From Nitrospirota bacterium (lineage in GTDB: Bacteria; Nitrospirota; Thermodesulfovibrionia; Thermodesulfovibrionales; UBA1546): DNA of 52,193 bases. Below the pieces are notes generated by a model, which worked only from the letters and a program-made list of their open reading frames with translations, was not told the DNA's origin and did no database searches. The translations under genes and the position numbers were made by a program. Within the stretch, counting starts at the first letter, position 1. Each line of letters begins with the position of its first letter. Positions 6,999 to 16,425 of this stretch are shown in pieces. The DNA is taken from the NCBI GenBank assembly GCA_016208915.1, contig JACQXE010000024.1, forward strand, positions 1 to 52,193, written 5' to 3'.

Positions 6999-7829
6999 AT
7001 GGTATTCAATAGAAGCATTTTATTTTCAATCATTCTACATGTGATGATTGTAACTGCTGCTATTGCAATAAACGGCAGGGGCAGGGAGTATCATGCCCCT
7101 GCCGACCATATTCTTGTCTTGCTGTTCAGTGATATCACGGGCAGTTCACCAACATCTTTGAAGGAAGTAAAAATTGAAAAATCAGTTGCCCCCGGGAAAA
7201 AGGAGATACGGGAGACTATTACAAAAAAAGATAATCCAGTGATTTCTCTTAGTAATGAAGCTTTAAATTCACCTGTTGTTCGGAATGCAGAAGAGGTTGA
7301 GAGTAAAGATATTATGAAATTCGGCTCGGCAGCGGTTATTGGAAACCCAAATGTTTCTTCAGGACAAACACCCATGCTGCACAGCAGCACAAAGGGCAAT
7401 AAAAATAATCCCCCCTCACCCCCCTTTGACAAAGGGGGGATGGGGGGATTTTCGGAGCAAAATATGGGAATAAAATGGGAGGCAGCGGTTTATGACTCAC
7501 CAAAAATTCAGTCGGGTGAGAATTCGGGGAGTTCAAACAAAGGCGGCGCACAGGCAGTTAATTTGCTCATCAGGGCTGCGATAGAGAAGGTAAAGACCTA
7601 TCCTGTGCTTGCAATGAAAAGGAGGATTGAAGGCATACTGATGACAGAATTCATTATAAATTCAAAAGGGTATTCTGAGAATGTGGCAGTAGCAAAGAGC
7701 TCAGGTTATGAGATCCTCGACTCTGCCGCGATTGCTATAATAAAGAGGGCCGCGCCTTTCCCAAAAGTCGAAGGACAGATTTCAATACCGATTACGTTTT
7801 CGCTGAAGAATACGGGTACTTACGAATAA
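6999..7829 (+). CDS. tonB: TonB family energy transducer
   Basis: A 276-residue inner-membrane protein that couples proton motive force to outer-membrane receptors. It has one N-terminal membrane segment (about residues 6-24, SILFSIILHVMIVTAAIAI), a long disordered linker, and a C-terminal TonB domain from about residue 185: YPVLAMKRRIEGILMTEFII, then SSGYEILDSAAIAIIKRAAPFP and IPITFSLK. The linker contains an in-frame GC-rich repeat coding NPPSPPFDKGGMGGF (about residues 137-151). It starts one base after the btuB stop, so it shares the riboswitch-controlled message. No exbB or exbD is nearby. If btuB is really broken, this TonB may serve other receptors. Confidence 0.9.
   Translation: MVFNRSILFSIILHVMIVTAAIAINGRGREYHAPADHILVLLFSDITGSSPTSLKEVKIEKSVAPGKKEIRETITKKDNPVISLSNEALNSPVVRNAEEVESKDIMKFGSAAVIGNPNVSSGQTPMLHSSTKGNKNNPPSPPFDKGGMGGFSEQNMGIKWEAAVYDSPKIQSGENSGSSNKGGAQAVNLLIRAAIEKVKTYPVLAMKRRIEGILMTEFIINSKGYSENVAVAKSSGYEILDSAAIAIIKRAAPFPKVEGQISIPITFSLKNTGTYE
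7407..7452. repeat. 'CCCCCTTTGACAAAGGGGGG' repeat in frame in tonB
   Basis: An inverted repeat centred on CCCCCCTTTGACAAAGGGGG with CCCCCC/GGGGGG outer tracts. It codes PPSPPFDKGGMGG in the proline-rich linker of TonB. Relatives occur in pbpC (24870-24919) and in the TPR protein (45673-45720). Confidence 0.9.
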
Positions 7830-7948
7830 AACAATCTAACGACTAAGGAGGTACTCCGTCCGCAATGGTGACTTGTTAGGCAATTATTTCATTTAATCCT
7901 TTTGCATAACAAAAGCTAAGAGGTGCGGCAGTCTTTTGTGCGTGTCCC

Positions 7949-9055
7949 TTAAAATTTTCTTAAGATTTTGTAGTATGTGTCTCTTTGAGCTGGAATAAAA
8001 CCCGCGTTTTTTATTGCCCTGATGATGTCTTCCATTTCGACTCTGTAACTCACGCCTGTTGATGCAACCACATTTTCCTCAATCATTGTAGAGCCGAAAT
8101 CATTAGCCCCAAATCTCAAGGCAACCTCTGCAATCTTTAGACCCTGAGTCACCCAAGAAGCCTGAATGTTTTTAATATTATCGAGATATATTCTTGAAAG
8201 TGCAAGCACACGCAGATATTCCACAGCAGTAGCAGGATGAAGAGCAGAAGTGCCATAGCGCAGAAGTGCAGAAGTCTTTCTATTCCCTTTTACTCTTTTG
8301 CTCTTCCGCGCTAACTCTGTATTCCCCGGCTGGAAGGTCCATGGAATAAATGCAGTGAATCCTCCTCCGCCTGAGGCAGACTTATCCTGCAATGTTCGTA
8401 TTGCATCGAGATGTTCGATTATATCCTCTGGTTTTTCGATGCTGCCAAGCATCATTGTTGCTGTTGTCCTCATTCCAAGCCTGTGGGCCTCTTCCATTAC
8501 CCTAAGCCATGAGGACGATTTTATCTTTTTTGGACTGAGTATCTCCCTGACCCTGTCAGAAAGTATCTCTGCGCCTCCGCCGGGTATCGAATCGAGCCCT
8601 GAAGTTTTCAATATTTTTAAGGTTTCCATGATTGTAAGGTCTGATTTGTCTGCTATGTAGAAAATCTCAGGAGGAGAAAAGCCATGAACATTTATATCAA
8701 AGCGTGACTTTATATTTTTGAGCAGATCAATGTAATATTCAATTCCGAAATCAGGATGAAGTCCTCCCTGAATAAGTATCTGTGTTCCGCCGAGGTCTAT
8801 TGTCTCTTCTATTTTTTTGAACAACTCGTCTTTATTTAAAACATAAGCATCTCTGTCTTTTTTATCTCTCCAGAACGCACAAAAAGCGCACTTGTTTATG
8901 CAGATATTCGTGTAATTGATATTCCTGTCAACGATGAAGGTAACAATTTTTTCAGGATGAATCTCTTCCCTCATCTCATCAGCCCTCTGGCCAAGGTCGA
9001 GGAGGTCAGCGTTTTTTAATAAAGATAATGCCTGTTTTTTATTAATTCGGTTCAT
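7949..9055 (-). CDS. mqnC: Cyclic dehypoxanthine futalosine synthase (radical SAM)
   Basis: A radical SAM enzyme of the futalosine menaquinone pathway that makes the spiro ring of cyclic dehypoxanthinyl futalosine. The CxxxCxxC motif is in NICINKCAFCAFWR (about residues 53-60). GGTQILIQGGLHPDFGIEYY, IPGGGAEIL and FTAFIPWTFQPGNTEL are MqnC signatures. The protein is 368 residues. Between PGNTEL and ATAVEYLR there are about 20 extra residues (KRVKGNRKTSALLRYGTSAL) coded by repeat-like DNA at 8241-8310, at a loop usually only a few residues long. It starts 14 bases after mqnE, in one operon with it. The rest of the pathway is not in the window. Confidence 0.92.
   Translation of the reverse strand: MNRINKKQALSLLKNADLLDLGQRADEMREEIHPEKIVTFIVDRNINYTNICINKCAFCAFWRDKKDRDAYVLNKDELFKKIEETIDLGGTQILIQGGLHPDFGIEYYIDLLKNIKSRFDINVHGFSPPEIFYIADKSDLTIMETLKILKTSGLDSIPGGGAEILSDRVREILSPKKIKSSSWLRVMEEAHRLGMRTTATMMLGSIEKPEDIIEHLDAIRTLQDKSASGGGGFTAFIPWTFQPGNTELARKSKRVKGNRKTSALLRYGTSALHPATAVEYLRVLALSRIYLDNIKNIQASWVTQGLKIAEVALRFGANDFGSTMIEENVVASTGVSYRVEMEDIIRAIKNAGFIPAQRDTYYKILRKF
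8241..8310. repeat. Repeat-like insert in mqnC
   Basis: Imperfect units GCAGAAGTGCCATAGCGCAG and GCAGAAGTGCAGAAGTC are followed by TTTACTCTTTTGCTCTTCCG. It encodes the extra loop of MqnC. Unit boundaries are uncertain. Confidence 0.5.
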
Positions 9056-9069
9056 GCATATTCATATTC

Positions 9070-10137
9070 TTAATGAACTTTTCTATAAAACGAATCCCGC
9101 TCAACTGGAATCTTGCCTGCTTTTTTAATCATATTTTTAAGCTCGTCAGCAGCAAGCCCTTTGCTGCTCAATGCGCCTGCTGAATGAGTAATCTTCTCTT
9201 CGATTATCGTCCCGTCAATATCATCAGCGCCAAACAAAAGCGCAAGCTGTGAAATTTTCTCTCCGAGCATTATCCAGTATGCCTTGATATGCGAAAAATT
9301 ATCGAGTATAAGTCTGCTTATTGCAATCGTCTTAAGGTCATCTATGCCTGAAGAATATGACCCGCCAATCTCTGTGTTCTTAGGATGATATGCCAGTGGA
9401 ATAAATGCTTGGAATCCATTTGTCATGTCCTGCAGTTCTCTTAATCTCAAGAGATGATCAATCCTCTGCTCATAGTTTTCTATATGTCCATAGAGCATTG
9501 TCGCATTAGTTTTTATCCCTGCCTTGTGTGCAATCTCCATTACAGCAAGCCATCCGTAGCTTGAAAGTTTTTCAGGACAAAGCTGATTTCTCACTCCCAT
9601 ATCAAATATCTCTGCGCCTCCGCCTGGCATAGTATTAAGCCCCTGTTTCTTTAATTCAAGGAGAACATTTCTGATGCTTTGACCGCTTATCTTTGCAAAA
9701 TACTCAATCTCAGTTGCTGTGAATGCCTTTATGTGGATCTTAGGAAATGCCTCTTTTATTTTTGACAACATTTTAAGATAATATTCAAATGGCCAATCAG
9801 GATGAAGACCGCCTGTGATGTGAACCTCGGTAAAAGGCTGAAGGCTAGAGGCTTGAGGCTGGAGTTTTTTGATGATTTCTTTGATACTTAACTCGTATGC
9901 GCCTGCTTCTCCTTTTGAGCGGCTGAATGCACAGAATTTGCAGCGGTTAACGCAGATGTTTGTTGGATTGATATGAATGTTTCTTATGAAGTATGCCTTA
10001 TTGCCATTCTTCTTTTTGGCAACATAAGACGCAAGTTTTCCGAGTGTGAATATATCATCACTCTCAAAGAGCCTTACAGCATCTTCTTTTGAGAGTCTCT
10101 GACCGGAAAGGACTTTGTCTCTGATATTTTGGAGCAT
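9070..10137 (-). CDS. mqnE: Aminofutalosine synthase (radical SAM)
   Basis: First radical SAM step of the futalosine pathway, joining SAM and 3-enolpyruvyl-benzoate derivatives into aminodeoxyfutalosine. It is 355 residues. The cluster motif is NPTNICVNRCKFCAFSR (Cys at about 58, 62, 65). TEVHITGGLHPDWPFEYY, TMPGGGAEIFD, and GFQAFIPLAYHPKNTEI separate it from MqnC. Before TEVHITGG there are about eleven extra residues (LQPQASSLQPF) from a short repeat. It is upstream of and co-directional with mqnC. No convincing ribosome-binding site was picked out; the ATG gives a full-length N-terminus. Confidence 0.92.
   Translation of the reverse strand: MLQNIRDKVLSGQRLSKEDAVRLFESDDIFTLGKLASYVAKKKNGNKAYFIRNIHINPTNICVNRCKFCAFSRSKGEAGAYELSIKEIIKKLQPQASSLQPFTEVHITGGLHPDWPFEYYLKMLSKIKEAFPKIHIKAFTATEIEYFAKISGQSIRNVLLELKKQGLNTMPGGGAEIFDMGVRNQLCPEKLSSYGWLAVMEIAHKAGIKTNATMLYGHIENYEQRIDHLLRLRELQDMTNGFQAFIPLAYHPKNTEIGGSYSSGIDDLKTIAISRLILDNFSHIKAYWIMLGEKISQLALLFGADDIDGTIIEEKITHSAGALSSKGLAADELKNMIKKAGKIPVERDSFYRKVH
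9834..9864. repeat. 'aaggctgaaggctagaggct' repeat in mqnE
   Basis: Degenerate tandem units of GAGGCT/AAGGCT over about 31 bases, coding QPQASSLQP in frame at a surface loop. A simple low-complexity tract is an alternative. Confidence 0.6.
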
Positions 10138-10157
10138 TTACTATTACACCACAGTTA

Positions 10158-10310
10158 ACATAAGACAGACAGCCTCAGAATCTTTATAATCGACATGATT
10201 TTTATATGGCAGAACTTTATTCATTTAATGGCAAGGTTTTTCTTCAAATCGCTCAAAAGGTCTTTTTTATAAGGTGTCGTATAAAAATTCTTCATCTGCC
10301 TGTCTTATGT
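10158..10310. repeat. Intergenic element with long paired arms, type 2 copy 1
   Basis: The stretch between mqnE and hemC (10138-10486) has no gene. It holds arms ACATAAGACAGACAG (10158-10172) and CTGCCTGTCTTATGT (10296-10310), 14 of 15 complementary. Inside lie AATCGACA (10188-10195) and TTTTATAAGGTGTCGT (10265-10280), whose CGACA and TGTCG also pair. A second element at 38016-38175 has the same inner boxes with different arms. Possibly a miniature mobile element or structured RNA. Confidence 0.55.
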
Positions 10311-10332
10311 GTTTTAATATTTTATGTTTCCC

Positions 10333-10361
10333 TTGAAGCTTTTCTGTAGAGATATTATACT
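10333..10361 (+). promoter_or_regulatory. Sigma-70-like promoter for hemC
   Basis: TTGAAG (10333-10338), a 17-base spacer and TATACT (10356-10361). It points to hemC with a leader of roughly 120 bases that contains the palindromic repeat at 10382-10462. Confidence 0.55.
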
Positions 10362-10381
10362 ATAACAGCTACTGTTTATCT

Positions 10382-10462
10382 GTCATTCCCGCGCAGGCGG
10401 GAATCCAGACATTTTTATAAACAGGGATAAAAGACATGGATTCCTGTTTTCACAGGAATGAC
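10382..10462. repeat. GTCATTCC-type palindromic repeat in the hemC leader
   Basis: It starts GTCATTCCCGCGCAGGCGGG and ends TTCACAGGAATGAC. It stops 24 bases before the hemC start, so it would lie in the 5' untranslated RNA. Same family as 1784-1855 and 4993-5085. Confidence 0.92.
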
Positions 10463-10486
10463 ATTACAGAAAGAGAGATAAATTAG

Positions 10487-11470
10487 TTGAGAAAAAAGAA
10501 AATCATAATCGGCACAAGGGGAAGCAAGCTTGCTTTGTGGCAGGCAGAGTGGATTAAGTCTGAACTCCAGAGACTCAATCCCGGGTTGGAAATCAAGCTG
10601 AACAAGATAAAGACAACAGGAGACAAGATTCTCGATGTTCCATTGGCAAAGGTCGGAGGAAAAGGCCTTTTTGTAAAAGAGATAGAAGAGGCGCTTCTCA
10701 GCGCCAAGGCAGACTTGGCAGTTCACAGCATGAAGGATGTGCCTACTGATTTTCCAAAAGGACTTCATCTTGCAGTTATATGTAAAAGAGAAGATCCGAG
10801 GGATGCGTTCATCTCACAAATTAAAAGTGAAAAGTTAAAAGTAAAGAGTTTTAAAGAGTTGCCTAAAGGCGCTACTATCGGGACAAGCAGTCTCAGGCGT
10901 TCATGCCAACTGCTCAGCATAAGACCTGATTTAAAGATCGCACAGTTGAGAGGAAACCTTGATACAAGACTGAGAAAACTTGATGAAGGCCAGTTCGACG
11001 CAATAATACTTGCAGCAGCAGGTGTGAAAAGGCTCGGATGGTCAGAGAGGATTACAGAGATAATCGAGCCAGAAGTCAGCCTTCCTGCAATAGGTCAGGG
11101 AGCAATCGGAATAGAGTGTAGGATTGACGATAAGTTTATTAATCAGCTTATCGCCCCATTGAATCATAAGGAGACATATGTTTGTGTAAAGGCTGAGAGG
11201 GCATTTCTTAAAAAACTTGAAGGAGGGTGTCAGGTGCCCATAGCTGCGCATGCGAGGCTGGTACAGAGGCCGGAAGATAAAGACTATTCACTGAAAATGG
11301 ATGGGCTTGTTGGCAGCGTTTCCGGAGACAGGATTATCAGAGGCAATATTGAAGGCAATTATCATGATGCCGAGGCGCTTGGGATCAGGCTCGCAGAAGA
11401 TCTCCTTTCAAGAGGCGCAAAAGAGATACTCGATGAAGTTTATGGCAGAAACATCCCGCCTGCCTGTTAA
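10487..11470 (+). CDS. hemC: Hydroxymethylbilane synthase (porphobilinogen deaminase)
   Basis: Joins four porphobilinogens into hydroxymethylbilane, the shared precursor of heme and corrin. It is 327 residues. [19 protein letters not shown] is the N-terminal signature; [22 protein letters not shown] and [10 protein letters not shown] follow; [12 protein letters not shown] carries the cofactor-binding Cys. The start is TTG at 10487, chosen because it directly gives [12 protein letters not shown]; a GAGAGA stretch lies upstream. [20 protein letters not shown] contains a short in-frame repeat (10821-10856). The gene stands alone with its own promoter. Heme genes hemA and ccsB are 15 kb away on the other strand. 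Confidence 0.93.
   Translation: MRKKKIIIGTRGSKLALWQAEWIKSELQRLNPGLEIKLNKIKTTGDKILDVPLAKVGGKGLFVKEIEEALLSAKADLAVHSMKDVPTDFPKGLHLAVICKREDPRDAFISQIKSEKLKVKSFKELPKGATIGTSSLRRSCQLLSIRPDLKIAQLRGNLDTRLRKLDEGQFDAIILAAAGVKRLGWSERITEIIEPEVSLPAIGQGAIGIECRIDDKFINQLIAPLNHKETYVCVKAERAFLKKLEGGCQVPIAAHARLVQRPEDKDYSLKMDGLVGSVSGDRIIRGNIEGNYHDAEALGIRLAEDLLSRGAKEILDEVYGRNIPPAC
10821..10856. repeat. Short 'aaagtgaaaagttaaaagt' repeat in hemC
   Basis: Imperfect direct units of AAAAGTGAAAAGTTAAAAGT coding SEKLKVKSF between the DAFIS and [11 protein letters not shown] segments of HemC. Could be a low-complexity tract, but it matches the pattern of in-frame inserts elsewhere. Confidence 0.55.
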
Positions 11471-11637
11471 CAGCGATATAGCAGGCTGAAGCCGCAGAAA
11501 ATTTCAGGCTAAAACCAAGGTTTTAAATATTATAAAATTGTAATAAGCATATAACAATTAATTATATCAAAAAAGTATATTTCTGAAATTTTTCTGATAG
11601 AATACCATGGAAAGTTTTTTATGCGTTAGGCAAGGGG

Positions 11638-13014
11638 ATGCGGGATAAATACAAAACAAAAGACCAGTTGATAAAAGAGTTAGTAAGATTGCGCAGGCAG
11701 CTTGCCCGTTTGAAAAAAACAAAGGGTGAAATTGATCTATTGACAGGTCTGCCCAATCGTTCTCTTGTTTATGACCGCCTGAGCCAGTCGTTGCTCCATG
11801 CGCGCAGAAAAGGCAAGGCAGTGGCAGTTATTTTTTTGTGCCTCGATAATCTAAAGCTTATCAATGACAATCTTGGCCGGAAGATCGGCGACAAATTGAT
11901 AAAGGAGACTGCCAAGAGATTAAAGAATAGCCTCCGTAGAGGTGATACTGTGGCGAGGCCCGGAAGAGACGAGTTTATAATTCTTCTGCCCGAAATAGCT
12001 AAAATGGAAGATGCGATAATTGTCACCGAAAAATTCCAGTCTGTCTTAGGAACACCCTACCTTATAGGAAAACATGAGATATTTGTAAATGCGAGGACTG
12101 GCATCAGCCTTTATCCTGATGACGGAATGGATGCCGATACCCTCTTTAAATGCTCCTATACAGCAATGAATCATGCGAAGGGAGACGGGTGCGCATATAA
12201 GTTCTTTTCGCGTTCGATGGAGGCAAAGGCGCGAGAGCGGCTTACTCTGGAGAATGGTCTAAGACAGGCATTAAAAAAGGCTGAATTCGTTTTGCATTAC
12301 CAGCCCAATGTCGCAATAAAAACAGGAAGGATTATAGGGATGGAAGCGCTTGTCCGTTGGAATCATCCCGAATTAGGTATTATAGCGCCGTCTAATTTTA
12401 TTCCTTTTGCAGAGGAAACAGGGCTTATTGTACCGCTTGGCGAATGGGTACTTTACAGGGCATGTAAACAACAGATTGCATGGCAGGAGACAGACATAGC
12501 GCCTGAACGTATCGCTGTTAACATATCAGTACGTCAGCTTCAGGAACAAAACATTATAGAGACAGTAAGCAGGATACTGAAAGAGACGGGTCTTAGTCCG
12601 AACAGACTGGAACTTGAACTTACAGAAAGTTTTATGTGCAATGATGACGGAGAGGCCATGACAAAACTCCTTAAGTTTAAGGAGATGGGAATAAGCATCT
12701 CGATTGACGATTTTGGCACAGGATACTGCTCATTGAGCTATCTCAAACAGTTTCCGATCAACAAATTAAAGATCATGGATTTTTTTGTGCGCTCAATCGC
12801 AATAAATCATATTGACTCTGCGATCACAAAGCTTATCGTTGATATCTCACACTTGCTTCAGCTGAAAGTAGTAGCTGAGGGCGTTGAAACAAAAGAACAG
12901 CTTGTTATGCTGAGTTCGCTGGGATGCGATGAAGTACAGGGTTATCTGTTAAGTGAGCCGTTGCCTGCTGATTTAGCGACAAATGTTCTTTCTAAAAAAA
13001 CCTGCCTATTTTAA
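11638..13014 (+). CDS. GGDEF-EAL protein, cyclic-di-GMP phosphodiesterase-like with degenerate cyclase site
   Basis: A 458-residue cytosolic protein: a short coiled-coil N-terminus (about 1-30), a GGDEF domain (about 35-195) and an EAL domain (about 205-455), with no sensor or membrane segment. The cyclase motif reads GRDEF (RPGRDEF), so diguanylate synthesis is probably lost, though GTP may still bind. In the EAL domain the motif is intact (GMEALVRW), as are NISVRQL, ELTES, DDFGTG and AEGVE. The usual KID is KIM in [10 protein letters not shown], losing a metal-site Asp, which may weaken the phosphodiesterase. The gene is upstream of, and overlaps by nine bases at its end, the convergent purF. 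A 167-base gap before it holds only AT-rich sequence and a degenerate hairpin near 11483. Confidence 0.9.
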   Translation: MRDKYKTKDQLIKELVRLRRQLARLKKTKGEIDLLTGLPNRSLVYDRLSQSLLHARRKGKAVAVIFLCLDNLKLINDNLGRKIGDKLIKETAKRLKNSLRRGDTVARPGRDEFIILLPEIAKMEDAIIVTEKFQSVLGTPYLIGKHEIFVNARTGISLYPDDGMDADTLFKCSYTAMNHAKGDGCAYKFFSRSMEAKARERLTLENGLRQALKKAEFVLHYQPNVAIKTGRIIGMEALVRWNHPELGIIAPSNFIPFAEETGLIVPLGEWVLYRACKQQIAWQETDIAPERIAVNISVRQLQEQNIIETVSRILKETGLSPNRLELELTESFMCNDDGEAMTKLLKFKEMGISISIDDFGTGYCSLSYLKQFPINKLKIMDFFVRSIAINHIDSAITKLIVDISHLLQLKVVAEGVETKEQLVMLSSLGCDEVQGYLLSEPLPADLATNVLSKKTCLF

Positions 13015-14406
13015 AAAAAGCTCCATCTGCTCGAGATGTTCTCCTGGAAAACTCATAGGATAATTGTTGTCGAAGCAGGCTGTGCAGTAATTATGGGAAT
13101 CAGGAACTATATTTTTTAGCCCCTCAAGGCTGAAATAGGCGAGGGAATCAGCAGTTATGTATTTCTTTATTTCTTCTACCATGTGAGTTGAGGCAATCAA
13201 TTCCTGCCTTGTTGGCGTGTCAATGCCGTAGAAACATGGTCCTATAGTCGGAGGAGAGCTTATCCTCATATGCACCTCTTTGGCGCCGCCGCCTTCCCTG
13301 AGCATCTTTACTATTTTTTTACTCGTGGTTCCTCTCACAATTGAATCATCAACAACTATTACCCTTTTTCCCTGAAGAAGCTTTCTAACAGGGTTGAGTT
13401 TGATCTTAACGCCAAAGTGCCTTATGCTCTGCTTCGGCTCTATGAATGTTCTTCCTATGTAGTGGTTTCTTATGAGCCCGAAATCAAATGGTATCTTGCT
13501 CTCTTCTGAGAATCCTATTGCTGCCGGCACGCCTGAGTCAGGCACTGGGATCACGAGGTCTGCATCCACAAAAGACTCTCTTGCAAGCTGCTTTCCGAAT
13601 TCCTTTCTAATATGATTCACATTTTGACCCCCGAAAATATAACTGTCAGGCCTTGAAAAATATATGAACTCAAATATGCATGATGCCTGTCTCGGAGCAA
13701 CCAACGGTCTCATTGACCTGATCCCATTTTCATCAATGATGAGCAGTTCGCCGGGTTCGATATCGCGTATGTATGCTGCGCCTATCAGATCAAAGGCGCA
13801 GGTCTCGGATGCAATGGCATATGCGCCATCAACCCTTCCCAAGCTGAGAGGCCTTACGCCGTATGCATCCCGAACTGCAATGAGTTCCTTTTCCCTGAGT
13901 ATCAAAAGGCTGAATGCGCCGCTAATCTGCTTAACAGCCTGGGTAACCCGCTCATAGAAATCATTTCCCTTAGCATGCGCAATAAGATGGACTATTACCT
14001 CGCTGTCAGATGTTGACTGGAATATAGCGCCTTCTTTTTCGAGTTCTTCCCTGAGTTCAGCTGCATTTACTATATTGCCATTATGGGCTATCGCCAAGGG
14101 TCCCAATGCGAAGTTTGCTGTTATAGGCTGAACATTTTTTAAGACGCTGCTCCCTGCTGTTGAATAGCGGTTATGTCCTATTGCAATATGGCCCGGAAGT
14201 TTTTTGAGGCGTTTTTCGCTGAAAATATCAGCAACAAGTCCCATGGCCTTATCAAGGTGAAGATGTCTTCCGTCAGACGAGCATATTCCGGCACCTTCCT
14301 GCCCTCTGTGCTGAAGGGCATAAAGACCGAGATATGCGAGGTTTGCTGCCTCAGGATGTCCATAGACACCAAAAACACCGCACTCTTCATGAATTTCATG
14401 AAACAT
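13006..14406 (-). CDS. purF: Amidophosphoribosyltransferase
   Basis: First committed step of purine synthesis: PRPP plus glutamine to phosphoribosylamine. It is 466 residues. The catalytic Cys9 follows a short propeptide ([13 protein letters not shown]). The glutaminase domain has [12 protein letters not shown] and [11 protein letters not shown]; the PRPP site is [31 protein letters not shown] near the end is typical of the Fe-S type of the enzyme (Bacillus-like). It stands alone on the minus strand, converging on the GGDEF-EAL gene. Confidence 0.95.
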   Translation of the reverse strand: MFHEIHEECGVFGVYGHPEAANLAYLGLYALQHRGQEGAGICSSDGRHLHLDKAMGLVADIFSEKRLKKLPGHIAIGHNRYSTAGSSVLKNVQPITANFALGPLAIAHNGNIVNAAELREELEKEGAIFQSTSDSEVIVHLIAHAKGNDFYERVTQAVKQISGAFSLLILREKELIAVRDAYGVRPLSLGRVDGAYAIASETCAFDLIGAAYIRDIEPGELLIIDENGIRSMRPLVAPRQASCIFEFIYFSRPDSYIFGGQNVNHIRKEFGKQLARESFVDADLVIPVPDSGVPAAIGFSEESKIPFDFGLIRNHYIGRTFIEPKQSIRHFGVKIKLNPVRKLLQGKRVIVVDDSIVRGTTSKKIVKMLREGGGAKEVHMRISSPPTIGPCFYGIDTPTRQELIASTHMVEEIKKYITADSLAYFSLEGLKNIVPDSHNYCTACFDNNYPMSFPGEHLEQMELFLK

Positions 14407-14515
14407 AGATTATTTTAACATATATGAGGGACTATGGTCTGAGATAGAATAGTTTCTTTGGTGATATAATATAGTCATACGAAAATGAATGAGTAGTTCG
14501 CATAAGGAGGTTTTT

Positions 14516-15247
14516 ATGAGAAGAATAAGGGTATTAAGCACTGTTTTGTTCCTTTTGTTTTTTTTAACAGCATGCAGCACGGCTTATAAGGCTACGCCAT
14601 TAGCTTTCAAGACTCCTGGAGCATATTCCAATGCGCAGGAGGTCGCAGGTGCAATGGTGGGGGCAAAGGCATATATTGATTCTAACGAGGCAGTAGAAGC
14701 CTTTGGTTTTGATATAAGAGGAGCAGGCATGCTGCCTGTTCAGATTGTATTTGACAACAATGGTAAACATTTTCTTGAAATTAATGCATCTCAGACATTT
14801 CTTGAAGACAAGGATGGCAACCTCTGGCCGATTCTTTCCAGCGATATTGCATATGAGCGTGCAACTAAATATGCCCAAACAAAACAGATATTCAAGGAAG
14901 GAGCCTATCATGGTTTTTTAGGCGCTGTTGCAGGTGCAGCAATAGGTGCTGCTATAGGTATTGTGTCAGGTGAGAATGTTATTGCGACAGCTGGCAAGGG
15001 CGCAGCCATCGGGGGAGCAGGCGGAGCTGTTATTGGAGGCGCCAGCGGATATGAATCAGGAGAGGCACGGAGGACTATTATAAGCGACTTAAAGCAAAAA
15101 TCATTGCAAACGAAATCCATCGAGCCCAAGGGACTGTCATACGGTTTTATATTCTTCCCGGGTGAGGCCAAATCAGCAAAACAGCTCAGGATACAGATAA
15201 GGGAAAAGGATACAGGAGCTTTGCACGTTCTCCAAATGAGCCTTTGA
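14516..15247 (+). CDS. Glycine-zipper lipoprotein
   Basis: A 243-residue predicted lipoprotein of unknown role. The signal peptide (RRIRVLSTVLFLLFFLTAC) ends in the lipobox LTAC, with lipidation at the Cys followed by Ser-Thr. A glycine-zipper segment lies around residues 130-180 (GAAIGIVSGEN, GAAIGGAGGAVIGGASG), a pattern that inserts in membranes or oligomerises. The start at 14516 is chosen because AAGGAGG at 14502-14508 is correctly spaced; an in-frame ATG at 14489 lacks a site. TATAAT at 14465-14470 may be a -10 box. It is a single gene, followed by a hairpin. Confidence 0.75.
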   Translation: MRRIRVLSTVLFLLFFLTACSTAYKATPLAFKTPGAYSNAQEVAGAMVGAKAYIDSNEAVEAFGFDIRGAGMLPVQIVFDNNGKHFLEINASQTFLEDKDGNLWPILSSDIAYERATKYAQTKQIFKEGAYHGFLGAVAGAAIGAAIGIVSGENVIATAGKGAAIGGAGGAVIGGASGYESGEARRTIISDLKQKSLQTKSIEPKGLSYGFIFFPGEAKSAKQLRIQIREKDTGALHVLQMSL

Positions 15248-15259
15248 GATACTGTAATG

Positions 15260-15287
15260 AAGGGCTGGGATGATGATTCCAGCCCTT
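15260..15287 (+). terminator. Hairpin after the lipoprotein gene
   Basis: AAGGGCTGG and CCAGCCCTT form a perfect 9-bp stem with a ten-base loop, 12 bases after the stop. No clean T-run follows, so it may be a weak or Rho-assisted terminator. Confidence 0.5.
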
Positions 15288-15354
15288 TCACTCCCGTGAC
15301 TTTTTTAGGCTTTTTTGGTATATTTTTTTTCAAAATAAAACCTTATATCATTAA

Positions 15355-16401
15355 ATGTTTAATATGACAATCTGTGAACAGACAGAAGATATAGAGAAAA
15401 AGGCCCTTCACCCAAAGGCGTGTCGCAGCGCTCTTAGCAAAGGCAGGAAGAAGCCTGAGAAAGAGGATGAGATACGCACCTGTTTCCAGCGTGACAGGGA
15501 CAGGATAATCCATTCAAAGGCATTCCGAAGGCTGAAACATAAGACACAGGTATTCCTCGCCCCAAAGGGAGACCATTACAGGACACGCCTTACGCATGTT
15601 CTTGAAGTATCACAGATAGCAAGGACGATTGCACGCGCATTAAAGCTGAATGAAGATCTCACAGAGGCGGTTGCACTTGGGCATGACCTCGGACACACGC
15701 CTTTCGGGCATGCCGGTGAGGCAATACTGCGGGAAATACATCCCGGGGGATTTGACCACTTTAAACAGAGCCTGAGGGTTGTGGACTTTCTTGAGCAGAA
15801 CGGGAAAGGGCTAAATCTGACCTACGAGGTAAGGAATGGCATAGTGAAACATTCAAAGGGCAAAGGGGTTATTATGCCCGAGACAAAGACGGAAAGAGCT
15901 GATACGCTTGAAGGTCAGGTCGTACGGGTATCAGACATCATTGCATATGTGAACCATGATTTAGATGATGCGCAGAGAGCAGGCGTGATCAGAAAATCAG
16001 ATATGCCTGAAAAAATCATAAGGGTTCTTGGCGATACACATTCAAAGAGGATAGACACTATGGTAAAAGATTTCATATATTATTCCCTCAAATCAGACCT
16101 TGAAAAGCCGGGCATGAGCGAGGAAGTATCAGCAACAACATATAAACTCAGAGACTTTCTTTTTGAATATGTATACGAGAGCGATATGATAAAGAAGGAA
16201 TTCAAGAAGGCGAAAAAAATATTAAAAGATTTATACGAATACTATCTCAACCATATAGAGGACATCTTCAGCGATATCCCTATGGAGAAAAAACTCAACA
16301 GGCACAGAATGGTATGCGATTTTGTGGCAGGGATGACTGACCGCTTTGCGATGATGACCTACGAACGCCTGTTCCTGCCCCAGCAGTGGACAGTTGTTTG
16401 A
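15355..16401 (+). CDS. dgt: dGTP triphosphohydrolase-like HD protein
   Basis: HD-superfamily hydrolase that removes triphosphate from dNTPs. It is 348 residues. The metal site is visible: [17 protein letters not shown] (first His), [14 protein letters not shown] (His-Asp pair) and a later Asp in [35 protein letters not shown] at the N-terminus is a strong family signature. The start is uncertain: ATG at 15355 and ATG at 15364 are both in frame and neither has a clear ribosome-binding site. A2M follows after 24 bases and may be co-transcribed, though the functions are unrelated. Confidence 0.9.
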   Translation: MFNMTICEQTEDIEKKALHPKACRSALSKGRKKPEKEDEIRTCFQRDRDRIIHSKAFRRLKHKTQVFLAPKGDHYRTRLTHVLEVSQIARTIARALKLNEDLTEAVALGHDLGHTPFGHAGEAILREIHPGGFDHFKQSLRVVDFLEQNGKGLNLTYEVRNGIVKHSKGKGVIMPETKTERADTLEGQVVRVSDIIAYVNHDLDDAQRAGVIRKSDMPEKIIRVLGDTHSKRIDTMVKDFIYYSLKSDLEKPGMSEEVSATTYKLRDFLFEYVYESDMIKKEFKKAKKILKDLYEYYLNHIEDIFSDIPMEKKLNRHRMVCDFVAGMTDRFAMMTYERLFLPQQWTVV

Positions 16402-16425
16402 GTGATTCTATCCAAGGAGGGTTTT

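Noticed and set aside
7830-7948. Gene or terminator between tonB and mqnC
   Set aside because: Only a weak CTTTTG/CAAAAG stem was seen; no T-run or open frame of note.
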